Source: Paenibacillus sp. ACRRY (GTDB taxonomy: Bacteria; Bacillota; Bacilli; Paenibacillales; Paenibacillaceae). Taken from it: a stretch of 64,000 nt of DNA. A program made the position numbers and the translations under genes. The notes under the pieces were generated by a model. That model ran no database searches, was not told the DNA's origin, and saw only the letters and a list, made by a program, of their open reading frames with translations. This document shows positions 45,898 to 54,478 of the stretch, one piece after another (position 1 is the first letter of the stretch; each line of letters starts with the position of its first letter). The stretch lies in the NCBI RefSeq assembly GCF_022346995.1, contig NZ_JAKRNM010000001.1:1798001-1862000 (forward strand), given 5' to 3'.

Positions 45898-46836
45898 CTA
45901 CTTATTTCCCATTAACCGGTTTAAGATTTTCGCTGTTTCAGCTGAATCCTCTGTAGACATATTCTCAAGTAATTGTGAGCGTGTTGCATCGTCTACCGAA
46001 TTCAAAATGGTCAATGTTTTATCTGGACTGAGTTTATACGTCTCTAGTAGCAATTTTGCGCCGCTTGAGGCTGACATTGAAGAGAACGTTTGGCTGAGCT
46101 GGGTTTTGTCCAGGTTTTTCGAATTAGTAGTAGATGTAGTTGTGGTCGCAGCCGTTTCTTTCTTCAATCTGGATTGCAAAGCATCTAGTGCCAGATCTCC
46201 GGATGGTTTGGCGTCCTTCATCATCATCGTGACATCTGCCGCTGTTTTTGGATCCATTTTCTCCAACACTTTCGTACGAGCAGTCGATTGCATTGCACTC
46301 AGAAGCAGTACCATTTCTTCATTGGTCATGTTCTGTAAAATCGGTGCTGCTTTGCTAGGACTCATATCTGCATACATTTTGGCCAAATCCTTAATCTGTT
46401 TCTGATAATCAGACTCACTCTCTGGAACCTCAGCTGCTGCAGTTTCCGCCGCTTTCTCCGCTTCATCCAATTTTTCTTGCAGATCACTTGCTTTTTTTGC
46501 TTCTGTCGTAGTAGCCTCTTTTGCTGCCTGGAGCTCTGTTTCTTTAGCCGCTACCTGAGACTTCAACTTTTCGATTGTTGCTTCAGCACTCTCCACTTGC
46601 TTTTCGCTTTCGTCCAGCTTTTCCTTTTCTGGATCCAGTACAGGATCAGGCACCCAATCCTTGACTACCGGAATTTTGTTAGCTAGCTCAAGCATGTTAT
46701 TACGTATATCTACATTAAATAAGGTGAGCAGCACACCGAGCAGTACGACGGTGAAGACAATGGGGATCGAAATCATTAGAAACTTTTCCCAACCGCCACC
46801 TGATTCTTTCTCGATATCTGTGTCTTTAACAGCCAT
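45898..46836 (-). CDS. ylxF: YlxF / MotE-like coiled-coil membrane protein with MgtE-N domain
   Basis: 312 residues: one membrane segment (about 19-43), a long Glu/Lys/Ala coiled coil (about 70-140) and a C-terminal region with two MgtE_N-like helical repeats. One repeat is MSPSKAAPILQNMTNEEMVLLL near 155-176; the other is MSASSGAKLLLETY near 255. The layout and place between fliJ and fliK match YlxF of Bacillus and resemble the stator chaperone MotE. The role in this organism is inferred. The start has AAGGAGG upstream. Confidence 0.85.
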   Translation of the reverse strand: MAVKDTDIEKESGGGWEKFLMISIPIVFTVVLLGVLLTLFNVDIRNNMLELANKIPVVKDWVPDPVLDPEKEKLDESEKQVESAEATIEKLKSQVAAKETELQAAKEATTTEAKKASDLQEKLDEAEKAAETAAAEVPESESDYQKQIKDLAKMYADMSPSKAAPILQNMTNEEMVLLLSAMQSTARTKVLEKMDPKTAADVTMMMKDAKPSGDLALDALQSRLKKETAATTTTSTTNSKNLDKTQLSQTFSSMSASSGAKLLLETYKLSPDKTLTILNSVDDATRSQLLENMSTEDSAETAKILNRLMGNK

Positions 46837-46880
46837 TATTTCATTCCTCCTTCACGAGACAACTTCGCTTGCGAAGCCCA

Positions 46881-47333
46881 TCAGATTGCCCGTCCGGCCT
46901 TTGCAGCGAAGCGTACAGTAGCCATCTCGTCCAGATCGTTCTGTTCCCGGAGGAGCATCTCCTGCTGAAATTTGATTTTGGCTTTGTCTCTCGCTTCAAG
47001 CCACACTTTTTCATCAACCATCTTACCGTTCAAGAACGTCTGATTTCGCTGCACATTGACCTGAGCGTGTTTAACATCCGTATTCTTTTTGGTGATGCAC
47101 TCATCCAGGTGATACACGTATCGCTGCATTTCTTGCAGACTGGATACAGAAGCAGTGCTCTCCGTTGCGGATTGAATGACACTAATCAGTTCTCTTTTAT
47201 CATTCATAAGTTGTAAAAGATGTTCTTCTTCTGTTTGAAGTTTGCCGATTGCTGTGGATAACATCCACTCCGCTTGTGTTTTTTCATTGCTTTTCAGGTC
47301 AACTACCTTTTGGAAATGATATCGAAATTTCAT
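46881..47333 (-). CDS. fliJ: FliJ, flagellar export chaperone/ATPase stalk
   Basis: Coiled-coil protein that links the FliI ATPase ring to FlhA. 150 residues, almost all helical and charged, starting MKFRYHFQKVVDLKSNEKTQ, which is typical of Gram-positive FliJ. AAAGG lies 7 nt upstream of the ATG. It starts 11 nt after the fliI stop. Confidence 0.92.
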   Translation of the reverse strand: MKFRYHFQKVVDLKSNEKTQAEWMLSTAIGKLQTEEEHLLQLMNDKRELISVIQSATESTASVSSLQEMQRYVYHLDECITKKNTDVKHAQVNVQRNQTFLNGKMVDEKVWLEARDKAKIKFQQEMLLREQNDLDEMATVRFAAKAGRAI

Positions 47334-47344
47334 CGTTTAACCTT

Positions 47345-48664
47345 TCATCTCCTTGCAAATTCAAGAATCAAACGTTCCTGCACTTCACTCAGTGTTACTT
47401 TTTCATCTACTTTTTGCTTGGTAAAGTTCCATATGCTTTCGATCTGATCCATCGCTTCATCAATAGCTGCATTCGATCCTCTTTGATAAGCACCAATGTT
47501 GATCAAATCTTCGGATTCCTTGTATACGGCCATCAATCGCTTCATATTATTAACGGCTTCCAGCTGCTCTTCAGGCGCGATATCTTTCATGACACGACTA
47601 ATGCTCGCTAACACATCGATTGCAGGAAAATGTCCTTTGTTCGCGATGGACCGATTCAGCACAATGTGACCGTCCAGAATACCCCTAACCGCATCCGCAA
47701 TCGGTTCATTCATATCGTCACCATCAACGAGTACCGTGTAAAATGCTGTTATGGAACCCGTTGGTCCAGTTCCCGCTCGTTCCAGCAATTTAGGCAAACT
47801 CGCAAATACGGAAGGTGTATAACCTCTCATCGCTGGAGGTTCACCTACAGCAAGTCCGACTTCCCTCTGAGCCATGGCATAACGAGTAACGGAATCCATC
47901 ATCAACATGACATTCATGCCTCTGTCCCTGAAATATTCCGCTATCGTGGTGGCAATGACTGCCCCTTTAATTCGAATCAATGCCGGTTGGTCAGAAGTTG
48001 CGACTATGACGACCGAGCGCTCTAGCCCTTCCGGCCCAAGATCACGTTCAATAAAATCACGAACCTCGCGTCCCCGTTCACCTACAAGTGCTATAACATT
48101 CACATCAGCGGCCGTATTACGGGCAATCATGCCCATCAATGTACTTTTACCAACACCCGATCCGGCAAAAATACCAACCCGCTGACCTTTACCAACAGTC
48201 AACAGACCGTCAATCGCTCTAACGCCTACACCCATGGTTTCCAGTACACGCGGCCGTTCCATCGGATTCACAGGTTTATTCGATGTGGAGAACATCGGCA
48301 TTCTTGAAGGCAGCAACGATCCATCCAGAGGTTGACCAAGTCCATCAAGCACTTTGCCCAGCAGCTCTGAACCAACCTGAACTCCAAGCGGCTTCCCGGT
48401 ACCTACGACATCGCACCCCGGACCAATCGATTGCAATTCACCCAGAGGCATCAGTAGCACTTTGTTATCCCGGAAACCAACGACTTCTGCTTGAATCGGC
48501 TTCTCCGATTTACCCGGGTAGATGTAGCATACGTCACCGATGCTAGCGTCAGGACCTTCGGATTCAACCATGAGCCCGATAACCTGTGTGACCTTACCGT
48601 TAACCCGAACAGGATCAAATTGGCGTAAGTGCTCCATGTAACGCTGTGAACTAAGAACCTTCAT
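47345..48664 (-). CDS. fliI: FliI, flagellar export ATPase
   Basis: F1-beta-like ATPase that helps unfold and deliver export substrates. The 439-residue product has Walker A GSGVGKST at 168-175, VIVATSDQPALIRIKGA near 227-243, and the Walker B region NVMLMMDSVTRYAMAQRE. I chose the ATG at 48664, which overlaps fliH by 14 nt, because the length then matches Bacillus FliI. The ribosome-binding site is weak (GAGGGGC about 13 nt upstream), and an ATG nine codons later is possible. Confidence 0.96.
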   Translation of the reverse strand: MKVLSSQRYMEHLRQFDPVRVNGKVTQVIGLMVESEGPDASIGDVCYIYPGKSEKPIQAEVVGFRDNKVLLMPLGELQSIGPGCDVVGTGKPLGVQVGSELLGKVLDGLGQPLDGSLLPSRMPMFSTSNKPVNPMERPRVLETMGVGVRAIDGLLTVGKGQRVGIFAGSGVGKSTLMGMIARNTAADVNVIALVGERGREVRDFIERDLGPEGLERSVVIVATSDQPALIRIKGAVIATTIAEYFRDRGMNVMLMMDSVTRYAMAQREVGLAVGEPPAMRGYTPSVFASLPKLLERAGTGPTGSITAFYTVLVDGDDMNEPIADAVRGILDGHIVLNRSIANKGHFPAIDVLASISRVMKDIAPEEQLEAVNNMKRLMAVYKESEDLINIGAYQRGSNAAIDEAMDQIESIWNFTKQKVDEKVTLSEVQERLILEFARR

Positions 48665-49505
48665 GTTGATTTTTTCGCCCCTCATCCTCAAGTGCTATGC
48701 GGATCAGTTCTTTTTTGATTTCAGAAAGTTGTGTATCAATACGGGCATCCACGCTACCAAAAGACGAGCGAATGACACACCCTTTGTCTTTTACCGTTGC
48801 ATCCGGCAATATTTGAAGTTCGGCTTGTGAGTCGATGGATAAGGACAACTCTTCACGCGCAGCTTGTACAAAAGCAAATTGTTCTGGAGCTACACACAAG
48901 GCAATCATTCCTTGTTCGCGTTTCCGTGACAGGTTCTGACGGATCAATTCGAGAGTATGGTCTGGTTCAACAGTGAGCTGTTTATCAATAACCTTCTCTG
49001 CAATTCCGCATGCCAGATCTACAAGGAAAGGCTCTGCTTCCTGGATAATTTGATCTTTTGCCACATAAGCCTCTTGCAGTACTTCCTGAGCTTCTTTCAT
49101 CATCTGTTCGATCTGCACTTGGAGATCCAGTTCAGCTTGTACTTTGCCTTCATCAAAACCCTGCTGAAAACCTTGTGAGCGCATCGCTTCAATTAAATGT
49201 TCATCCTGCTGGCGCTGTTCTTGCCACCAGCTATCAATCTGCTCACGGGCTTCTTTAAGCATGCGTTCCGCTTCCTCGGAAGCTTCGCGTACCTGCTTTT
49301 CTGCAAACTCCTTGGCATCCTCCAGCATCTCCGCAGTCAGACGTTTAGTCTCTTCGTCTACACGGGCCTGTAACGCCTCTGTCTCTGCACCTTCTACTTC
49401 ACTATCTGTTCCTTCAGCTTCAGGTCCACCATAATGATGATGATTTTCAAGGCGTTTGCGGTCATCAACCGGCACATACTGGAAAGATTTAATCAAATTA
49501 GACAA
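48651..49505 (-). CDS. fliH: FliH, regulator of the export ATPase
   Basis: Binds FliI and tethers it to the C ring. 284 residues: a long Glu/Gln/Ala/Arg-rich coiled coil (about 45-150) including KEAREQIDSWWQEQRQQ, then the conserved FliH/HrpE C-terminal domain (DLACGIAEKVIDKQL and onward). I chose the TTG at 49505 (MSNLIKSFQYVPV) with GAGGAG 9 nt upstream. It overlaps the fliG stop by 8 nt, like several other pairs in this operon; an ATG at 49514 is too close to the Shine-Dalgarno. Confidence 0.92.
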   Translation of the reverse strand: MSNLIKSFQYVPVDDRKRLENHHHYGGPEAEGTDSEVEGAETEALQARVDEETKRLTAEMLEDAKEFAEKQVREASEEAERMLKEAREQIDSWWQEQRQQDEHLIEAMRSQGFQQGFDEGKVQAELDLQVQIEQMMKEAQEVLQEAYVAKDQIIQEAEPFLVDLACGIAEKVIDKQLTVEPDHTLELIRQNLSRKREQGMIALCVAPEQFAFVQAAREELSLSIDSQAELQILPDATVKDKGCVIRSSFGSVDARIDTQLSEIKKELIRIALEDEGRKNQHEGS

Positions 49506-50514
49506 TGATATCATCTCCTCCGCCGCGAGCGATAATGATCTCACCAGCTTCTTCCAGTCTGCGGATCGTTCCTACGATACGAGTCTGGGCTTCTTCCACA
49601 TCACGCAACCGAACAGGTCCCATGAATTCCATTTCTTCCTTGAATGTCTCGGACATCCGTTTGGACATGTTGCGGAACACTGCATCCCGAACTTCTTCGC
49701 TCGCCACTTTGAGTGCAAGCTGCAAGTCTGCGTTGTCGATATCGCGGATGATACGTTGAATTGAACGATCGTCCACGTTGACAATATCTTCGAATACAAA
49801 CATGCGTTTTTTGATTTCTTCGGCAAGTTCCGGATCCTGAATTTCCAGAGAGTCCAAGATGGTACGCTCCGTACCCCGGTCGACCCCATTCAAAATCTGT
49901 ACGATCGACTCGATGCCGCCTGCGTTTGTATAATCCTGTGTAACCGTTGAAGACAACTTTTGTTCCAATACACGTTCCACCTGAGAGATAACCTCAGGGG
50001 ATGTGCTGTCCATGACAGCCACTCTTCGCGCAACATCAGCCTGCTTCTCCTGAGGCAACGAGGATAGAATCGCTGCTGCCTGCTCGAATTGCAGGTAGGA
50101 TAGTACCAACGCGATCGTTTGCGGACTTTCGTTTTGAATAAAGTTTAATATTTGGTTTGGATCCGCTTTACGTGCAAAGTCAAATGGTCTAACCTGCAGT
50201 GTAGCTGTCAAACGATTAATAACTTCAAGTGCTTTTTGCGATCCGAGTGCCTTCTCCAGAATTTCTCTCGCGTAAGTAATACCGCCTTGCGAAATGTATT
50301 CCTGAGCAAGACAGATCTGGTGAAATTCAGCCATAATCATATCTTTTTCGGAAGCATCCACTTTGCGAACATTGGCAATCTCCAATGTTAATTGTTCAAT
50401 CTCCTCATCACGCAGATGTTTGAAGATTTGCGCCGACACTTCCGGACCTAGTGTAATCAACAAAATTGCTGCTTTTTGTCTTCCAGTCAAACCTTGACTG
50501 CTTGCCTTTGCCAA
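49498..50514 (-). CDS. fliG: FliG, flagellar motor switch/torque protein
   Basis: C-ring protein that interacts with the stators. The 338 residues equal Bacillus FliG. N-terminal GRQKAAILLITLGPEVSAQIFKHL, the EHPQTIA-equivalent NESPQTIALVLSYL near 125 and the C-terminal torque helix with RDAVFRNMSKRMSE near 275-290 are all intact. I chose the TTG at 50514 with GAGGTG 6 nt upstream; the GTG three codons earlier overlaps that Shine-Dalgarno. It follows fliF by 11 nt. Confidence 0.96.
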   Translation of the reverse strand: MAKASSQGLTGRQKAAILLITLGPEVSAQIFKHLRDEEIEQLTLEIANVRKVDASEKDMIMAEFHQICLAQEYISQGGITYAREILEKALGSQKALEVINRLTATLQVRPFDFARKADPNQILNFIQNESPQTIALVLSYLQFEQAAAILSSLPQEKQADVARRVAVMDSTSPEVISQVERVLEQKLSSTVTQDYTNAGGIESIVQILNGVDRGTERTILDSLEIQDPELAEEIKKRMFVFEDIVNVDDRSIQRIIRDIDNADLQLALKVASEEVRDAVFRNMSKRMSETFKEEMEFMGPVRLRDVEEAQTRIVGTIRRLEEAGEIIIARGGGDDIIV

Positions 50515-50525
50515 TGCGTTCACCT

Positions 50526-52109
50526 CTATTCGTCAGCCAGCCACGTACGCAGCAGATTGACGAATTCGTCTGGCTTTTTCTTCGCCAAACTCTCCAATTG
50601 TTTGCGCACTTGACTTTCGTTCGTTACACTGTCCAACGTAATGGACGGGAACTCTGTTGCTACTGGGAGAGGAATCTCTTCTTCTTCCTCTTCGTTTTGT
50701 TTGCGTCGACGGCGTACGAGGAGGATAACGACTGCTGCGATTAACGCGGCCACCAATGCTCCTACGCCCCACATCATACCTGTCGATAGCTGGAATCCTG
50801 TTTCTGCAGCGGCTGCAGTCTGGAAACCTTGGGATATAACCGAAACTTTCTTGGTCAGATCAGCGTCTGTAATTACATCACCTGAATCTGCAAGTGAAGC
50901 TCGAACGATATTCACCAAAATATTTTCAATTGCATCCTGGACAGGTTGTTGTAATTCTGTTTGTCCTTCAGGTGGTTCAACGGCTACGTTAATGGTTAAG
51001 TCTTTTACAGTATAAGGACTGGAAATGATATCTTTGGCGATTCGATTGACTTCATAGTTTACAGTGCTAGATGATTCCTCCGAAGTAGAATTCCCCGTTG
51101 CATCCGCTGAAGGATAACCAGGAACTTCTTCTTGACCGGTACCTGCGACACCGCCTGTTGGAGTACTCGCACCTGTATAACTCTTTTGAATCTCCTGCAC
51201 ACTGATCTCGATGCCCTTCATATTCTCTTCATCGACTGGTGTAACCAGATTCTCTTTGCTTGTCACTTTATCGAAGTTAAGCTTGGAAGCGACGAGTACA
51301 TTTACTTTGTCTTCGCCTACGATTTGAGACAGGAACTGTTTTACATTGTTTCGTACGTCATTTTCGAACTTCTTCTGCAAAGCCATGTTTTCCTGAACTT
51401 CGGAAGATAATCCACCGCTGCCTCCACGGGCAGTTGGAATCAACTCGGCTTCATCCGTGTTGGTGATCGTAATATTTTCAATCGGCAGGTTAGGAATAGC
51501 GGTTTTCACCAAGTTAAAGTATCCATCCACCGCTGCCTGATTCGGGTGATATCCCGGTTTAAACTGCAATGCTACGGAAGCGGATGCTTTGTCTTGCTCT
51601 TCCAGGCCAGCAAAGATATTATCTTTTGGCATATTGACCAAGACTTTTGCATCTTGTATACCTTGCATGCGCTGGAGTAACTGTTCGACCTCTCCGTTAA
51701 TTGCATTGTTGTATTTAACATCGAATTCTTTGTCTGTCATCCCGATCGGGGATGAAGACTCCTCGAATGATTTATATCCTAATGAACCATTCTGAATAAT
51801 CCCTTGTGATCCTATGTTGACTTTTGCAAGTGCAACATCCGTGCTTGGTACCGATATGGTTTTCCCGTCCGCGCTTAATTTGTAGGGAATATTGGATGAA
51901 TCCAGGTAGTTAATGACGCCTGCAGAGTCACTGGAATTCAAATCGGTAAATGCCACTTCATATTCTGTTTTGGACAGTTGCATAGTTAGTACAACTGCAG
52001 CCAGAATTAAAAATAAAAAGGTGGAAACCAGTAAAACTTTCTGTTTTTTGCTGAAGCTATTCCAATACTGGGTTGCTTTATCCCTGTACTGGGCAATTCT
52101 CTCATTCAC
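50526..52109 (-). CDS. fliF: FliF, MS-ring protein
   Basis: Forms the membrane ring on which the basal body assembles. 527 residues: N-terminal membrane segment (about 24-45), periplasmic-side ring-building motifs with EVAFTDLNSSDSAGVINYL, a central Gly/Ser/Thr-rich hinge around STPTGGVAGTGQEEVPG, a second membrane segment near 440-460 and a C-terminal FliG-binding tail ending FVNLLRTWLADE. The first codon is GTG with GGGGTG 5 nt upstream. A structured 147-nt gap separates it from fliE. Confidence 0.96.
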   Translation of the reverse strand: MNERIAQYRDKATQYWNSFSKKQKVLLVSTFLFLILAAVVLTMQLSKTEYEVAFTDLNSSDSAGVINYLDSSNIPYKLSADGKTISVPSTDVALAKVNIGSQGIIQNGSLGYKSFEESSSPIGMTDKEFDVKYNNAINGEVEQLLQRMQGIQDAKVLVNMPKDNIFAGLEEQDKASASVALQFKPGYHPNQAAVDGYFNLVKTAIPNLPIENITITNTDEAELIPTARGGSGGLSSEVQENMALQKKFENDVRNNVKQFLSQIVGEDKVNVLVASKLNFDKVTSKENLVTPVDEENMKGIEISVQEIQKSYTGASTPTGGVAGTGQEEVPGYPSADATGNSTSEESSSTVNYEVNRIAKDIISSPYTVKDLTINVAVEPPEGQTELQQPVQDAIENILVNIVRASLADSGDVITDADLTKKVSVISQGFQTAAAAETGFQLSTGMMWGVGALVAALIAAVVILLVRRRRKQNEEEEEEIPLPVATEFPSITLDSVTNESQVRKQLESLAKKKPDEFVNLLRTWLADE

Positions 52110-52143
52110 TCTGTCACCCCATCCGAAACTTTGCTTAGTCTGT

Positions 52144-52193
52144 CCCGAGCCATCAAAGTACTTCTACTACTAAAGTACGAGACTAGGCTCAGG
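52144..52193 (-). other. Two-tier hairpin in the fliE-fliF gap
   Basis: CCTGAGCC pairs with GGCTCGGG (one G-U) and, inside it, GTACTT pairs with AAGTAC. A further GCAGC/GCTGC hairpin lies on the fliE side at about 52195-52212. The gap is 147 nt, the longest inside the fla/che operon. No U tract or promoter was evident. Confidence 0.6.
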
Positions 52194-52256
52194 AGCAGCA
52201 TCGCAGCTGCTTGTTGTAATGATCAGCGCTGTTATCGAAGCGCAATCATGCTCTTT

Positions 52257-52568
52257 TTACATTTGCGTACGCATAATCTCTTGATACGCTTCGACTACTT
52301 TGTTTCGGACTTGCGACGTGAGTTGCAGACTCAACAGGGCCTGTTCTGAAGCGATCATTACCTGATCCACGTTCACATTCCCCAATAGAAATTGATTGGA
52401 CATTTCATGTGCCTGAGTCTCCTGCGTTGCCACGGACCCTAATGCCTCTTGTAAGTATGTACCGAAGCTCTGAATGGTTTCGGCTGGTGTTGATGGTTTG
52501 CTAACGGAAGCATTTTGCATCTGCAACGGTTGAACTACCTGTGTGTTAAACATGTTGTTCTGAATCAT
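52257..52568 (-). CDS. fliE: FliE, hook-basal body junction protein
   Basis: Rod-base adaptor between the MS ring and rod. The 103-residue product has FGTYLQEALGSVATQETQAHEMSNQ in its middle (about 44-68, split across the family core) and VMIASEQALLSLQLTSQVRNKVVEAYQEIMR at the C-terminus, which is the FliE signature. The start chosen is the ATG at 52568 with GGAGG 7 nt upstream. It follows flgC. Confidence 0.95.
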   Translation of the reverse strand: MIQNNMFNTQVVQPLQMQNASVSKPSTPAETIQSFGTYLQEALGSVATQETQAHEMSNQFLLGNVNVDQVMIASEQALLSLQLTSQVRNKVVEAYQEIMRTQM

Positions 52569-52627
52569 CAATGTCCCTCCCCTTTATCCCATTATTCATG
52601 TTAAAACCTCATTACCATTACCGTAAT

Positions 52628-53077
52628 CTATCTTCCGATCTCTAAAGCTTTTGTTATCATTGCTTTGGTTGAATTTAACGCTGTTACGTTCGCCTCGTAG
52701 GACCGAGAAGCTGAAATCATGTCAACCATCTCTTTCGCAATATCCACATTTGGCATGTACACATACCCTTCAGCGTTTGCATCCGGATGAGATGGATCAT
52801 ATACAGGTTTCAGAGGAGACTGATCTTCACGAATCTCTGATACTCTAACTCCCTCACCTGAGGCCTTATTACCCATCTGATTCTGTAGGATACTGCTAAA
52901 CGAAGTTTTGTTTGGTTCGAGAACTACCATTTTTCTTTTGTAGGGAACCGCTTCGCCATTCGATACACTGGCGCGAGTCGTCTCTGCATTAGCGATGTTT
53001 GAAGATATAACGTCCATCCTCAAGCGTTGGGCTGTCAGGGCCGATGAGCTAATACTAAAACTGTTACTGATATTCAC
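52628..53077 (-). CDS. flgC: FlgC, proximal rod protein
   Basis: Rod subunit. The 149 residues show SSALTAQRLRMDVISSNIANAETTRA (11-36, rod signature) and the C-terminal VDIAKEMVDMISASRSYEANV near 110-130. Both termini form the usual coiled coil. The first codon is GTG with GGGAG 9 nt upstream. It lies 5 nt after flgB. Confidence 0.96.
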   Translation of the reverse strand: MNISNSFSISSSALTAQRLRMDVISSNIANAETTRASVSNGEAVPYKRKMVVLEPNKTSFSSILQNQMGNKASGEGVRVSEIREDQSPLKPVYDPSHPDANAEGYVYMPNVDIAKEMVDMISASRSYEANVTALNSTKAMITKALEIGR

Positions 53078-53082
53078 CTAAG

Positions 53083-53490
53083 TTATCTCCCTTCCACTCC
53101 AACACGCATCATTTTAATCTGTTCATTCACTTGTTGAATATAAGCGTTGTAACGCAACTGGTTCTCCGCCAGAAGGCTCATTTCTTTGTCGATATCGACA
53201 TTATTCTGGTTATTATTCATGGATGTCGAATGATCCATTGTTACTACAGGTGTAGGAACGGAAGAGGAAGGTCCTATGACAAAATGCCTTGAGTCCGTTA
53301 CTTTTCCCTTAAGAACTGGCATATCTCCATCCGTTTGCTGCTTTAAGATTTCTTCAAAAGATACGTCAGAACGCTTGTAATACGGGGTGTCCGCATTCGC
53401 AATGTTGTCTGCAATCGTTTGTTGTCTAGTGTTGGACGCATCGAGTGCACCTTGTAATCTTTTAAAGCTAATATCATTCAAAAGATTCAC
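53083..53490 (-). CDS. flgB: FlgB, proximal rod protein
   Basis: Rod subunit and first gene of the fla/che operon. The 135 residues contain LQGALDASNTRQQTIADNIANADTP (13-37, rod signature) and the C-terminal NVDIDKEMSLLAENQLRYN near 96-114. The first codon is GTG, with AGGAGAGGAGGG just upstream, a very strong ribosome-binding site. A small hairpin (53518-53539) lies directly upstream of it. Confidence 0.96.
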   Translation of the reverse strand: MNLLNDISFKRLQGALDASNTRQQTIADNIANADTPYYKRSDVSFEEILKQQTDGDMPVLKGKVTDSRHFVIGPSSSVPTPVVTMDHSTSMNNNQNNVDIDKEMSLLAENQLRYNAYIQQVNEQIKMMRVGVEGR

Positions 53491-53517
53491 GATTTCCCTC
53501 CTCTCCTTAGAAATTAT

Positions 53518-53539
53518 GGAAAAAGATTGAATCTTTTCC
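53518..53539 (-). other. Hairpin just upstream of the flgB ribosome-binding site
   Basis: GGAAAAGAT and ATCTTTTTCC form a 9-bp stem (one extra T) with loop TCA. It ends about 10 nt before the flgB Shine-Dalgarno. A second perfect stem TGTTTTT/AAAAACA lies at 53555-53572. Both would be in the flgB leader. The T-rich 3' arm is terminator-like but lacks a separate U tract. Confidence 0.55.
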
Positions 53540-53666
53540 CCTAAAATTCGCTTATGTTTTTCGACAAAAACATTCGCCTTTTCGCGTTTTTCTAGGACTT
53601 AAGTAGAATTAACTCTGATGTTGTCGTATAACATAAGTTTCTTCGAGATTGGCATTTATTACAATA

Positions 53667-53705
53667 AGAAAAAAGCCCTATCTTTTCTGAAAGAGAGGGC
53701 TTTTT
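53667..53705 (-). terminator. Strong bidirectional terminator upstream of flgB
   Basis: AAAAAGCCCTCTCTTT pairs with AAAGATAGGGCTTTTTT (one mismatch, loop CAGA), with runs of T at both ends. It lies about 180 nt upstream of flgB and about 620 nt downstream of the hslU terminator. It must therefore end some transcript that starts inside the gap, or guard fla/che against readthrough. Confidence 0.88.
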
Positions 53706-54285
53706 GTGTATTTTCTGCAAATTATGAATTTTTTCGCAAATGTTGAGGCCCAAAACAAAATCGAGTTCACATCTACAAAACACACACTTAAACATTCTTA
53801 AAATTTATAGCAGGCTCTTCCATCTTATTCCTAACGTCACTTCATCAACTTCGTTTGCAATTGGGAAAATTTATCTGAATTGTGTTAGCAATATTTGCCG
53901 TTGCAACAACGTTTTTATTCATCATAATTCCACAAGGAAGCATTCTATGAATTAAATAATTGACAAGCTGACCTTCTTGCTTTACTCGTTTACCCTGATA
54001 TAACACAACACTTTCTTAACAATTAAAAATCCCGTTACAATTGGAAGTCAACGAAAATATTTTACTGCATTAGCGTATTGCTTCGATCGATTCTTTGCGC
54101 ATTTGCGCAAGTTTTATCGACAATGTAATTAAACCGATAACCAGACTTGGATAAAACAGACAACCTTATATTGGCAATCAACCCATTCACTCACATGACC
54201 GCTTTTGGATTCTTACGACTTCGAATCCTGACAACTGCGGCACAAGTCCTACTTTTTCACTACTTTAAATGTAACTTCAATCTTT

Positions 54286-54313
54286 TTATCGGCTTTTCTA
54301 TGAAAATCCATTA
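54286..54313 (-). promoter_or_regulatory. Sigma-D-like promoter upstream of the flgB gap
   Basis: On the minus strand GCCGATAA (54286-54293) matches seven of eight of the sigma-D -10 consensus GCCGATAT. TAAT (54310-54313) matches three of four of the -35 consensus TAAA, with a 16-nt spacer. It lies directly downstream of the hslU terminator and points toward flgB. Bacillus subtilis has a sigma-D promoter upstream of flgB, so the context fits. Confidence 0.5.
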
Positions 54314-54322
54314 GTCTGGAAC

Positions 54323-54370
54323 AAAAAAAGGGCAGTATTCATCTGCCATAAAGATAAGCGCTCACTACCC
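54323..54370 (-). terminator. Terminator downstream of hslU
   Basis: Two alternative stems end at the same run of seven T: GGCAG/CTGCC (54331-54347) and GGGTAGT/ACTGCCC (arms 54364-54370 and 54330-54336). It lies about 110 to 155 nt after the hslU stop. The mutually exclusive arrangement could simply be one nested terminator. Confidence 0.72.
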
Positions 54371-54478
54371 GATCAGGATTACTCCTGCAACAGAGTTCGT
54401 CTTATTTTTACTTACACAGTGAATACCACCATTAAACTTCTTAATTATAAATTGCTACGGTTACAGATAAAAGTCTTA

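Larger units (their letters stand above)
53540..54320. other. Gene-poor region upstream of fla/che
   Basis: No reading frame here has a credible ribosome-binding site, length and composition together. The stretch is AT-rich. It holds several inverted repeats: TTGCGCA/TGCGCAA at 54095-54110 with outer CGAT/ATCG, GGATTC/GAATCC at about 54206-54228, and a strong terminator at 53667-53705. A sigma-D-like promoter is at its right end. A 26-codon frame (MMNKNVVATANIANTIQINF...) lies near 53845-53925 but is weakly supported. In Bacillus this slot carries codY. Confidence 0.7.

Noticed and set aside
53592-53795. Minus-strand frame of 67 codons with CxxC-like cysteine pairs in the flgB gap
   Set aside because: It reads straight through the strong terminator hairpin at 53667-53705 and has no ribosome-binding site, so the cysteines are probably chance.
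53740-53955. Plus-strand frame of 71 codons in the flgB gap
   Set aside because: No Shine-Dalgarno, AT-rich random-looking composition, and no recognisable motif.
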